From positions 32,275,234 through 32,339,233 of the forward strand of contig CM038471.1 of NCBI GenBank assembly GCA_021464415.1: a stretch of DNA of 64,000 nt, read 5' to 3'. Of this stretch, positions 24,379-34,911 are shown one piece after another. The translations under genes were made by a program, and so were the position numbers. Numbering within the stretch: the stretch's first letter is position 1; every line of letters starts with the position of its first letter. This stretch comes from Lonicera japonica. Lineage: Eukaryota > Streptophyta > Magnoliopsida > Dipsacales > Caprifoliaceae. The notes under the pieces are model-generated. The model did not search any database, had not been told where the DNA came from, and worked only from the letters and a program-made list of their open reading frames with translations.

Positions 24379-24797
24379 CCTCGGTTGTGGTAGGCCGAGT
24401 AGTTGAATTATATTCGGTCATATAGGACCGTTTGCAGGTCCAGAGAGATTGCAAAATTGCTCAGTTCACACGGCCCAAATCCAACAATTTTTTTGGTCTT
24501 ACTCGGTTGTGTTGTGCCAAGTAGTTGAATTATATTCGGTCCTATAGGACCGTTTGCAGGTCCAGAGAGCTTGCAAAATTGCTCAATTAACACGGCCCAA
24601 ACCCAACGAATTTTTTATTTGTACTCGGTTGTATTGGGCCGAGTAGTTGGATTATATTTGGTCCTATAGGACCGTTTGCAGGTCCAGAGAGCTTGCAAAA
24701 TTGATCAGTTCACACGACCCAAACCCAACGAATTTTTTGGTCGTACTCGGTTATGTTGGGCCGAATTTGATGTTTTTATTCGGTCCTATACAACCGA
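24379..24797. repeat. 122-bp tandem repeat with hairpins (cluster 2)
   Basis: Three full units plus a partial, spaced 122 bp (the marker tataggaccgtttgcagg starts at 24421, 24543 and 24665). Each unit contains an ACTCGGTTGTGTTGGGCCGAGTAG-like hairpin and, in the best units, the perfect 16-bp palindrome CGGTCCTATAGGACCG. The array lies between the stops of the two convergent genes of the MULE. The rest of 24081-25160 is AT-rich and without genes. Confidence 0.85.
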
Positions 24798-25161
24798 TTG
24801 AATATAAAAAATAGGAAAAAAAATACAATGAGCATCTCTTTAAATTGCTAACATATTACACCCAAAAAAAATAAAATTTAATCAACCAAATTTTTGATTC
24901 ATTCATATAATGTTGAACATATTATTTCTTTAGCTTGCCAACATATCATACAAAAAAGATTACATGTCGAGTAATAGGAAAAGTTTCAACATGTGCATAT
25001 ATAACACTTGATATGCAACATATGCATGTACAAAAAACAAAAGAAGAACAAAAAGACTTTCCAATAAGTAATTAGTTGATTATGATTGGTGAGTCTTTCT
25101 TTCTTACTCCGCACGATGACAAATCTTTGAACAATTTAATTCTATCAGCAAAATGGAGTAT

Positions 25162-28100
25162 CTAAGCAAAGGACTCTTCATTTCGGAGAGTCTTCCACTT
25201 TGTAACAACATAGGGAAGCGGTGCACTATCCTTCAAGAAAAGTTTAACAAAGTGGTTTTCATTGACAAGTGCTATAGCCATTTGACGAATTTCTTTTTCT
25301 GGTGGTGGTGGACGAGCGTGCGGGAAAAACGTTAAACATTGAAGTTGTGAATAAAAGACAATCACTGAATTGTATGCCGATGCTATCAAGAATCCCATGT
25401 CGGGCATGGTCATCCAATGATCTGTGGTTTTGCATTCCCTTTCAAAAAAATTAAGTGCTTTAAAACAATCACGATAGGACCAAGATCCCCAAGCATCTTC
25501 ATATTTTTTCTTGTACATCTCTAGGTTTTCTATCAAATCAATTCTTACTCTTTCCCAACCTTGCCTATCATCAAACCACCCCATATGTTCCGCAATGCAC
25601 TGAAAACCACAATGGCCATCACTGAGGACATCTTGTATATCTTCAATAAATGGATGCATGAATTTAGGAATGAATTGCATATAAGCTTCGAACTCCCACT
25701 TTCTCCTATCAACTTTATTTTTCCTTTTCACCTCTTGCTTCATTCTCTTTGAAACTTGAGATAATTGGGTTTCAACCAATTGTTGCTCTTCAATAGTCTT
25801 TGCATATTCAAAACCTGATGGATCCCTCTTCGTAGACATCTCGTGTTTATTCTCCTTTTGGGTCAACTTTTTCTTATTACCGCGGGGTCTACCCTTCGGA
25901 ATGATAGGAGTAGGCTCTTTGAGGGACGTCATATTTGGCGTAGCAATATCTTTTATTTTTCTCAAAAGAACCTGCTTTTCGTCTTCCGTTGATTGATCAT
26001 ACAATTTTTTTAGTAAAGCAATTTCATTCGCGTGAAAAAAATTAGCTTTCTCTTCCCTATTTGGCAAGATAGTGAGCTTTGCCCAATGTGCATCAACATC
26101 TGCAAAGAGTATAGGTCGATTCTCACGACTCTATTGAAGCAACTCATGGGCACAAGGCAACCCATACACCGTTCGCAATACATGATTACATGCCGATGTA
26201 TCAAGACCAATTTCAAGCGACCTATCCCTCTCCTTTTTAATCACATCTAACGCAAAATGCGATAGCCGCCCTTTCAGTTCTTTGAATAAGAAATGTTGGT
26301 GTATTAGTTTGATCGAAGAAAGACTCCTCTCAAAAACAGCTTTTACCTCATTAATTTGTAAGATCAACATATTGTCCATTCCAGTAAACACTGTGGCAAA
26401 AGTCCCAACCCCATTGTCAAAGTGCTTTTTGAGCTTTCCATGTGACCATTCGGCTCTATTCATTGTTCGGTTCCCACGGTGCTTTATACGATTTGTCCAC
26501 GCAAGTATGAAGGCCTCTCTATGCTTAAACCATGTTCGTGCTACATAATCAACGGCATCTGGAAATTCCTTCCAATCCTTTCGTAATTCTTCCCATCTAC
26601 TGAAGAATTCTTTTTCAGATGCGGATTTCATAATAGCTTGCCAATCATTAAAAAACTTTGTCCAAACACCCTCGGTTTTAAATAGAGGCTTGCAATGTTG
26701 TTCAACGTTCTTGGCAATATGAAAAGTGCACAACATGTGATGGGCATCAGGGAAAATACTGTGGATGGCATTTGTAACCGCAAACTCCCTATCCGTTACA
26801 AATACATTAGGGATATTATGGGGCTCAAACAACATTTTCAATTTAAAAAGTACCCATTGATAATTGTCCTCCATCTCCTTATACAAAAAGCAATGGGCTA
26901 TGGTAAAGGTTTTAGCGGTCGACGTAATCCCCACCATTGCAAATAACGGCATTCTATACTTGTTTGTCTTGTAAGTGCAGTCAACGATCACCACAGAAGG
27001 AAAACACTTAGCCAATAAAACGCAATCGGGATGTGCCCAAAATAAGTCTAACAACTCATCAGTTCTTTCATCGGATCTAACCCAATACACGTAATGTCTC
27101 TCCACCAAAACCTTCAATAGTTGTTGCATTGTCGTCCTTCCCTCCATCTCATGTATTCTCATTTTGGACTTAGCATTATAAATTGTCTTCATCGTTGAGG
27201 CATTATTTTGATGGCGCCGTTTTAGTCCACAAAGAATATCTTTTGGTTTCACCCCAGCAACTGGCAACTCTGCAACAAACCTCTTCTCCCCTTTGCTCAA
27301 TCTTCCAGTAAATGGATGACCAACTAAAGTATTATGTAGGTCATGGTTATGAATTCCGCATCTTACATCTACCTTCCATCGATCACCACTTAAATTTACA
27401 CCACGTATTGAGAATGAGCAATTGCATTTTCTTGTCGCACTATCTCTCTTCTTCTTCACTTTTATTCCTTCGCGACGATCGTGATATATCCCGCTCCTTT
27501 CGCAAGCCAAATATAACCTTGGCTTCTTGGTACCACACCCTTGGTCGGATTTCACCGTAACAACAATAGTTTTAATCGATCTTGCTTTACTTTGACACCA
27601 ATCAACTAAAGCATACTGTGAGTGGAATACCTGCAAAATAAATATTAATCAAACCTTTAGGGGTTTTAAGTATTCTAGGACAATGTGGCCAAATTGAACT
27701 AAAATCATGTTTCTAACTTACTTCATCAGTTGTAAACACCATAGTTACATCAACAGCTTTTGCTTTACTAAATTCATCATGTTTCGAAAATGTAAGCTGA
27801 AGAGCAGGGGACCCATAAAGATTATTATCAACATCTTCACCACCATCGGAGTTGAGGTTAAAATTCTTTGTTTGGCTTGAAGGCTCTATGTTCACTCCCT
27901 CGTTACTACCACTACCAAAGTTGAGGTCAATAAAGTTCTCTATGTTCATTTCGTCACCACCATCGGCATTGAGGTCAATAAAGTTCTCTATATATATTTC
28001 GTCACCACCATCGGCATTGAGGTCAATAATGTTCTCTATGTTCATTTCCTCATCACCATTGAGGTTACATGGACCTTCTTCCTCTATGATATGATTTACA

Positions 28101-28636
28101 TATTGGTAAGCCAAATTGTGTTTCGGAGTTTCATTAGCTACAATTGCATTTAAATCAATTTCGTCCATAAATGCACAATCAGCCCATATGGAGGAGTCAA
28201 GTGACCTCACATTCTGCAAATGTACAATTGAAATTTTTTTTGTTCAATATTGCTCATACTTGGCCATATGTAACCGAATTATAATATTAAACTCGGCCCT
28301 ATACAACCGAATTTAGAGCTAGTACTCGGCTATGTGAAACCGAGCTTGCATTCATCAAATGGTTACATGATTTCTATAGACTCGGCCTTAAAGGAACGAA
28401 TTATAGTAGTTTACTTGGTTATATGAAATCGAGTACAATTACAAACACCAGTTCAATGCTCTGTTTTCTGGGTTCATGTATTTTCTGATCATTGAAACTA
28501 AAATAAAACAAAACGATGTAATTAAGAATGGAAAAAAACTTACCTCTTTCTTATGAGCATTATCTTCATTCCTTGCTACATTATCTTCAACTTTGTTGAT
28601 CACATTCTCTCTCTTTACACTCTTTTCACCCAACAT
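25162..28636 (-). pseudogene. MULE transposase (FAR1-type) fused to OTU cysteine protease, one premature stop
   Basis: Three exons in phase: 28544-28636 (ATG at 28636), 27722-28213 and 25162-27630, with GT/AG introns. They give about 1017 codons with a single in-frame TAG at 26131. Exon 2 is acidic and contains 48-bp repeats encoding DGGDE-IENFIDLNA. Exon 3 begins with a FAR1/WRKY-GCM1-like zinc domain (LACERSG, RKCNCSF, RCGIHNHDL). The MULE DDE transposase follows (VVIVDCTYKTN, FVTDREFAVTNAI), then a degenerate SWIM (ACNHVLRTVYGLPCAH). After the TAG the same frame continues through an OTU domain with Asp/Cys in SDGHCGFQ and His in NENHFVKLFL. Similar fused proteins are often misannotated as 'PKS-NRPS hybrid synthetase cheA-like'. 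The role would be element transposition; the OTU substrate is unknown. Confidence 0.88.
28256..28437. repeat. Hairpin repeat cluster 3 (intron 1 of transposase gene)
   Basis: Five copies in 180 bp: 28258-28281, 28291-28312, 28322-28345, 28379-28402 and 28411-28436. All have the TACTCGG...CCGAGTA form with 8-10 bp loops. They fall inside the first intron of the transposase gene. A half copy (TTTACTCGGTTG) lies near 28743. Confidence 0.75.
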
Positions 28637-28981
28637 TCCCTTCTCTCTTCAATCAATGTGGATGCTGCTTTGATTATGTTCTTTCAACTCTTTGAAATGG
28701 TATTGAAAATCAAAACAAAAATGGAAGCGAAAGATTACGTATTTACTCGGTTGAATGGTATTTGGGTTGGATTGAAGCACGTGGGTTTTGGGTTTAGAGT
28801 TTTGTGGGTTTTAGAATTAATGATTGGGTATAAATGATGGGTAATAAATGAAGTGTTATTAATAAAAGATTAATTTTACACGATGGAGTAATTAATTAAA
28901 GGTTAGATCATTAGTAATTGCAATTAATTGTACCTCCAAAATAGACATGATGCGTGGAAACAGTAAACTGCTTCTCTTTAT

Positions 28982-29029
28982 TTATAAAAATGTTATAGAG
29001 AAAAATGGGGAGCGGCAATAGTACCCACC
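28982..29029 (-). repeat. MULE right terminal inverted repeat
   Basis: Complement of the left TIR, ending GGCAATAGTACCCACC at 29029 and followed directly by the target repeat TTTTTTAA. Confidence 0.85.
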
Positions 29030-29990
29030 TTTTTTAAAGTATGCGCAACTTTCTAGGACAAATTTTCTGCAACGAATGGTAAAAATGTAAAATACCTAAA
29101 CATTTGACCCATTTCTTACCTCGAGCGCACCCCTTCCACACAACCCCCACCCCCTCCCTCCCTCTCTCCACGACTCCACCCACCGTCTCCAGTCTCCAAG
29201 ACTGCCGCTTCCCAACTCCATGGTTACACGCACCAGCGCCTCCCACCTGTACTATTCCACCGTCTCCGCCGCCTCCCATATCTAGGTTACGCCCTCCACT
29301 TCAATCTATTCTAAACCCTCCAATTGAATACTTAGAATTAAGTGAATCTATATCTATTTGAAATGCCTCTCTGAAAAAATAAAATATCTATTTGAAATGC
29401 CTAATTTTGTGTAGAATGCATATAATTTGTTAAAGATTGGATTTTTTTTTTGTTTTTTGTGTTATTTTCTGTAAATCTATCATCATTTCTCTTTATTTTC
29501 TCATTTTATATATTTATCTTGAATGGATGGATTCACTAGTTGGTAGAATTAATTTGGTCTGAAACAAGAAAATTTCTCCTCCTGCTGTTTGTTTATGTTT
29601 TTTCAGATCTCTTGCTGCTGTGTGTAATTTGTATTTTGCTGTTTTCAAGAATTTCCCGATTCTTGGGTAACCGATTACAATTCGGTTCGGGACCGGTTTA
29701 CATTTTAGTGATACTGAAATTTTATTTTCGGTTCGATTTGGTAAAAAAGGGTAGGGAACTAGGGATCAGATCGGTTACCGAATCCAATCCAGCCTTGATT
29801 ATTATTTCGGTTCGGTATGATTTTAAGATTTTTCAAGCTATTGAGAGTTTGTGCTTGCAATCATCTTTAACTAACCCTGCTCGTTATTCTCCACATTATT
29901 GAACAGGAATGGAAGTATCTGTTTGCAATGCGGCTTGATGCTTAATAAACTGAGTGACTGCAGCAAGAAATAAACTTGTTTTCATTAACG
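29030..29990 (+). promoter_or_regulatory. Presumed promoter and 5' leader of the small host gene
   Basis: Pyrimidine-rich sequence near 29120-29290 resembles a plant 5' leader. CTGCAG at about 29957-29962 before the ATG could be the acceptor of a leader intron. The ORFs seen here lack recognisable domains. No TATA box can be assigned with confidence. The MULE ends immediately upstream (29029). Confidence 0.3.
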
Positions 29991-32395
29991 ATGCATGGGC
30001 TTCAGCGAACATTGTTCCAGAGGTGTAGGCAGTTGCATGTTTTATCCCGTGATGGTCCTAGTGAAACCTTGAAGAAGAAGGTTTCCGAATTAGAGAAGCT
30101 CAGAAGAAGGAAGAACCGTAAGAAGGATCAGGTATTTGTGGAAGTTCCGGAGCCGAGATCATACCTTGACACGGCTACTATGCCAATGATACTCACTGCC
30201 GTTGGAGGTGCACTGTTTGCGAAACTTCTGATGATGGTATAACGTTTTGCTTGCACATTATGTATTTGTTCTTTCTAGCTGAACCCAACATTTATTTGTT
30301 AGTTCTGTACATGGAATTAGTGCCAGCCCTTTAATCCTATTTCAGATAATCTATGACTTATTTGTATCGGTCCATTTTTGTAGTTCTTCCATTAAAAATT
30401 CGATGGTACTAAATTTGAAGGTTCATTACTTGCAGTATCAAATTATACATATTATTGATTTATTTCCTCAAACTAGTTAGTAGTTACCATATGGAATGTT
30501 GTCTCAAGCGTACAACATTCCTTCATAGAATGGCATACTAGCTATTTCGGGCCCGTTGGTTGCACAAATTATCAAATTGTAAAAGCTGTTCACTTTCAAT
30601 TAATGAATTGCAAGTTTGTGCATTTATAAATGGTGATTCAATTATAATTCATGGAGTACGTGTTAGGAAGAACTGAATGAGAAATCCCGAATGTTAGAAT
30701 AAAAAAATGTTCTAAACTCCTCCCTCTATGTTATTTGAAATTGTCTAGAGGCAGCAACAAGTGTAGACACTAGACTTCCTCAAAGTAAAGAGTTGGAGTG
30801 AATACCCTACTTCCAGGATTAGGCAAATACAAGTTCTACTTTAAGTTAATTTGAATTTTCATGAATCAACTTAAAATATCGTCTTTATAATTGTTCAATT
30901 TGCACAATCAAACACAAATAAATGTAATAATCATAAATTATCTAACTGTAAATCATCTGATTCACAATTTGACGGGGAACCAAATGGGCCCTTAATATTT
31001 TGGTGTCAAGGATTAATGCTATTTCATCTCTAATGCTGATTTTTCTAGAAAATGGACTTTATTTATTCTTAGGCCAATTAATGTGATTGATCTGTTGGCA
31101 GTATGATGATTCGAAGTCTCAAGATATGATTGAGCGCAAGATAAAGAATGCCCCTGAAGGTCAAGGCACCGTTAGGATGCTTGATCGTGAGGAGTGGGAA
31201 GAAATCAAAGACGTGCGACCACGGACTCCTTTTGAATCTAAGCTTGCTCGTCCAAATGCACGAATAAGAACTGGGGAGCCCCTACACATGGTCTCTATCA
31301 GTAACTTTCCTTTTAACTTCTTGAATTTCTTTGACCAAATTTGATATCTCATCGTCTCGGTGAAAGTAAAAGGCTGAGTTTGGGCTTAAACCTGTTTGTG
31401 ATTTATGGCCTCTCGAGTTTAATGGTAGTCTACTCTCTCAAAAGTTGCATGGAAAACTAACAATGTAAAAGTATAGACCAGTTTGTGTTAGCATGTCCGT
31501 AGACTTCCTGTCAATCCCCAATGCGTGAGAGGCCTAACACCAGGAGGCAAGGCGATGCGGCCCTTTGTGTGCGGTACTAATGGGTTTCGGGAATCTATGG
31601 AAGTACGTAAGGGTGTTGTTCGGTGTCTTGTGTGCGTTCCGCTGCGAGTTGCCGCTGGGGTTAGGCTGGCCCAGACTCGTGGAGTCTGGATGTCGGGTGC
31701 CGCGCGGGGTCGAGAAAATTACCCCGTGACACTTCCTCTGATCTCTCTCCTCTGATCTTACTTGAGAGAGAGAGAGAGAGAGAGCGCTTTCTATCTAGTG
31801 CGATCTTTCTAGTTTGCCTTCCCTGGAATCCCACTTTGCTAATATTCATACCATAGATGTTAGAGCTAATAAAAGATCTTCATACCATTTCAGGATCTAT
31901 TCTGGCAATATTATTAATAACTACCGTTGTAATTATGGTACTTGTTTATAGTGATGATAAATAATTAAATATATGTCCAATGATCAAAGGAAATATTTAA
32001 GATCTCTTGCTTATATGAGTTATTTTAGTACAATTTGTTTGCCCATCGAGCAGGCTTAAAACAAACTTTTGGCAAAAGTAGTTATTATGTAAGATATTGG
32101 GTAGTTAAAGTTGAACACTGAATAATTCATTCCTTTTCAGGAAATGTTTCTTGATGCTACTTATGTAATATGATAGCAACTAAGTTAGTTTTAAATCTGC
32201 CGCTTCAACAAGAAAAGTTTGCATATTTGACTTGTCCAACTCGCATATTTGGTGTAAATTGCGAAGAAATCGTCCATTTTTAATGGTAATGATGGTGTTT
32301 GATTTGTGCAGGAAGACTTGAAGGATTGGACTATCGATGTGCTGAATGATGCATTCACTAGAGCTGAAGAAAGTGTTAGACGGTGGTCCAAGTAA
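29991..32395 (+). CDS. Small single-pass membrane protein, function unknown, 3 exons
   Basis: Exons 29991-30236, 31102-31290 and 32312-32395, all with GT/AG borders and phase 0, give 172 residues. The N-terminus is basic and Ser/Arg-rich without acidic residues (HGLQRTLFQRCRQLHVLSR), as in mitochondrial presequences. A Lys/Arg/Glu-rich helix (LKKKVSELEKLRRRKNRKKD) follows. A hydrophobic segment (MPMILTAVGGALFAKLLMM) spans the exon 1 end. The hydrophilic C-terminal part has REEWEEIKDVRPRTPFESKLA. The protein looks like a conserved plant gene product but I cannot name the family. I chose ATG 29991 because the frame upstream has only a TTG. Mitochondrial location is inference. Confidence 0.7.
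30549..30991. mobile_element. MITE in intron 1 of the small host gene
   Basis: The ends are inverted: GGGCCCGTTGGTT at 30549 and AACCAAATGGGCCC ending at 30991. Further inverted matches (ATCAAATTGT / ACAATTTGA) extend the TIR. The flanks are TTC and TTA, consistent with a mutated 3-bp Tourist-type target repeat. Confidence 0.6.
31500..31790. other. GC-rich island within intron 2, ending in a GA microsatellite
   Basis: About 230 bp are much richer in G and C than the surrounding intron, followed by (GA)n at 31766-31783. It carries an ORF without recognisable domains. It may be an inserted SINE or another repeat, but no clear pol III boxes or target repeats are seen. Confidence 0.3.
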
Positions 32396-33313
32396 CTTCA
32401 GTTTCAACTCTATATTTACTTCTCTATAAAGCATGGTTTTGGTAGGCGTCTAAAATTACAAAATTACCCTTCATGCTTTGAAAATAAAGCATGAGCCCCC
32501 AGTTTTGGTAGGTATGTGAGCAATCATGCTTAATTTGGGATTTGAACTTGTGACCTTAAGTAGGAAAAGCACAGGTTACCAATATCCCCGGATGACCGGA
32601 TGTATTTCTTCTGTTTTGAAAATCTTTACATGATGTTAGAAATTATTAGTTATTATATTAGACACTCATCGGGTGTGCCACAGAGTCTTATATACAGATA
32701 TGCATGAAAAAATAATTATTTTTGCCTGTGGATCTTGTGAATTCGGCATTTTTACTGAGTCCAGGTAAATTTTCCTTATATGGTCCATTTGATTTAGTTC
32801 CTCCTCTTGGACAATATAATTATAATGAGTACCCTTTAATTGTGAATGCAATAAAAAATAATTATAATGAGTTATTTATCACTATTTATCATAAACGTAT
32901 TACAAATAATTTTGTTTACTCATATTGCCAAAGTAATAAGCATAATTGCTTTGACCGTTGTATCACCTTTTTTTTTTTTTGGTGCAGAATGCTACTAATA
33001 CCAATATAGTTGGTCAAGTAAGAGAAACCCTGCCTTTTTATCTTTTTCTTTTTTGCCCTCTTAATATTACAGATAAGACCTGTTGTTCAAAAGCGAAAAA
33101 AGACTACACTTTACTCGATGACAAATGAAATTAAATGTTTCCAAATTCGCCTGATTTTGAAGAGCATTTGAGTTTGTTCATGTAGTGAAGAACAACCACT
33201 AGAACACAAAGATTCAAAGTTCAAGTCTCAACAGCTATAAACGCAATATACATTTTCAACTTCAATATAATAGTATTGGTTTAGTAAACAAACAAATAAA
33301 TTGGAAAGGGTGT
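32396..33313. other. 3' flank of the small gene and AT-rich spacer
   Basis: No gene or clear element is visible. A T-run at 32968-32980 and a few AATAAA-like sites are present. Confidence 0.4.
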
Positions 33314-33760
33314 TTGTAACTTTTGGTGACTAAGCAGTGCTTCACCATTGCTGAGGATTTTGTAAGATCAGATTTTTCCCATTTTCTTTAGGACTTCAAT
33401 TTTCGTTGACATTGGACTTAACAGGGCAATTTTTTTCTTGATTAAAGAGGCTTTTGTATTACAAATTTAGTCCTTATTTTCATGTTGTGTAAGATATGGT
33501 TCCTTTTCTATATTTCTAACTCAAATAAGTAGTTTAACAAATATTAATTTCAAATTACGTTTATTACTCTCTCTCTCTCTCTCTTCACAATGAAAAGTTA
33601 ATTCTCTTATTTTATTTTTCTAGTTGTTTGTATTTATTTAAAGAAAGATTACAAGGCAAAGTGGAAGAAATAATATAAGAGAGGGAGAGAGAAAGAAACA
33701 AGGCAAGAAAGGAAAACAAAGAGGAAAAGGAAAAGATAATTTACAAACTAATACAATCCT

Positions 33761-33815
33761 CTATTTATAGGCGTAATAGACGGATTTGAAATGGTTTAAA
33801 ATCTGAGTGACGTCA
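33761..33815 (-). promoter_or_regulatory. Promoter-like module, copy 1
   Basis: On the - strand TGACGTCA (33815-33808), an as-1/CRE-type site, lies about 40 bp upstream of CTATAAATAG (33770-33761), a good TATA box. A pyrimidine-rich leader follows. The second copy at 35225-35232 keeps TGACGTCA, but its TATA (near 35178) is changed to CTATAGATAG. Confidence 0.5.
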
Positions 33816-33916
33816 TTGTATGCGTGTGCTTGAGGGTGACTTTGGGGTCTACCATTGCAGTCGGTCGGTAAAAGACGTCCAATACTTTAAATAAAGTAGC
33901 TTTAATAAAGTAATTT

Positions 33917-34190
33917 TTATTCTATACGCCCCTTTCCTTTATCATTATTGTCCGGTGCTTTTTGCTCTTTGTAGAGGCCCGTGAGCCATTTTCCCATATT
34001 AGTTGTCATATCCTCATTATTATTTATGCATTCGGTATAACCTTCTTCATTGTCTTTATCCCGGTCATAGATCGGAACATCTTCTTTTTGTGGAGTTTGT
34101 TGATTGAAGAAAATAGACATAATATCTTCATCCATATCCAATTTGGATGCTAAGGCTGTGATTATTCTTGCTTTAAGCTCTTTAATAGGG
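33917..34190 (-). pseudogene. C-terminal ORF fragment upstream of the promoter-like module
   Basis: An open frame on the - strand ends at 33917. It is very acidic and hydrophilic (DRDKDNEEGYTECINNNED) and ends in a Lys/Asp-rich tail. Upstream it continues to a stop near 34200. It lies 100 bp before the TGACGTCA/TATA module. Homology is not recognised; it may be the end of a viral or retroelement polyprotein. A decayed copy lies at about 35355-35580. Confidence 0.35.
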
Positions 34191-34478
34191 GTATAAGCTA
34201 GTAGTTACTTCTTAAATCTTGAAAACACCTCAAAAGTTGTATTATTGAATTGTTCGTATCAAAAAAATCTTGATTACACCTTGAAAAGAAAATCAAACAA
34301 CTAGAAAAAATAAATAAGAGAATTAACTTTTAATTGTGAATAGAGAGAATAATAAACTTAATTTGAAATTAACATTTGTTAAACTACTTATTTGAATTAA
34401 TATTTGTTAAACTACTTATTTGAATTAGAAATATAGAAAAGGAACCATATCTTACACAACATGAAAAATAAGGACTAA

Positions 34479-34911
34479 CAGTCCGTTTGGATTGAAGGGG
34501 AGGGATGGAAAGGAAATAGTTAATTAGGAGGGAAAGGAATGTAATAGAATGAAAAGGAATGAGTTTAATTTTATTGTTGTTTGGATAGCTAAAGATGAAA
34601 AAGAATGGAATGAAAATAAATCTTGTTTGAATAGAAAGAAGAGAGAAAAGGAATGTGATTTAATATATTATTAACAAATTAAGGTTAAATTTGGAATAAC
34701 GTAAAAAAATTATTAATTTTTTTCCTTTCCCTCCCAATCCTCCCAATATTGAAAGGAAACAAAATAAAGGAATAGAGGGGATTGGCATTCTCTCCCAATC
34801 CCTCCATTTCCTCTCCACTCCCTCTTATAAATCTATCCAAACGAGTGAAATGTAATCCCTTCACCTCTTTTCCTTTCCCTTTCTTCCCATTCCCTCAATC
34901 CAAACGGACTG
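34479..34911. mobile_element. Tourist-like MITE with preserved empty site
   Basis: 433 bp with TIR CAGTCCGTTTGGATTGA / TCAATCCAAACGGACTG, flanked by TAA on both sides (34476-34478, 34912-34914). The paralogous inverted arm (segment A near 33465) reads without the insert and with a single TAA. This proves the borders and the 3-bp target repeat of a PIF/Harbinger-type element. Confidence 0.88.

Larger units (their letters stand above)
20759..29029. mobile_element. Mutator-like element (MULE) carrying a mobile-domain gene and a transposase-OTU gene
   Basis: The ends are imperfect terminal inverted repeats beginning GGTGGG-ACTATTGCC at 20759 and ending in the complement at 29029. An identical 8-bp direct repeat TTTTTTAA flanks both ends (20751-20758 and 29030-29037), within the 8-11 bp typical of MULEs. 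The 8271-bp element holds two convergent genes, a plant-mobile-domain gene (+) and a FAR1-type transposase with an OTU domain (-), and three clusters of short hairpin repeats. Both genes are damaged, so the copy is not autonomous as read. Confidence 0.88.

Noticed and set aside
29540..29902. 120-codon ORF upstream of the small gene
   Set aside because: No domain; it lies in the leader/intron-like region and has no splice or homology support.
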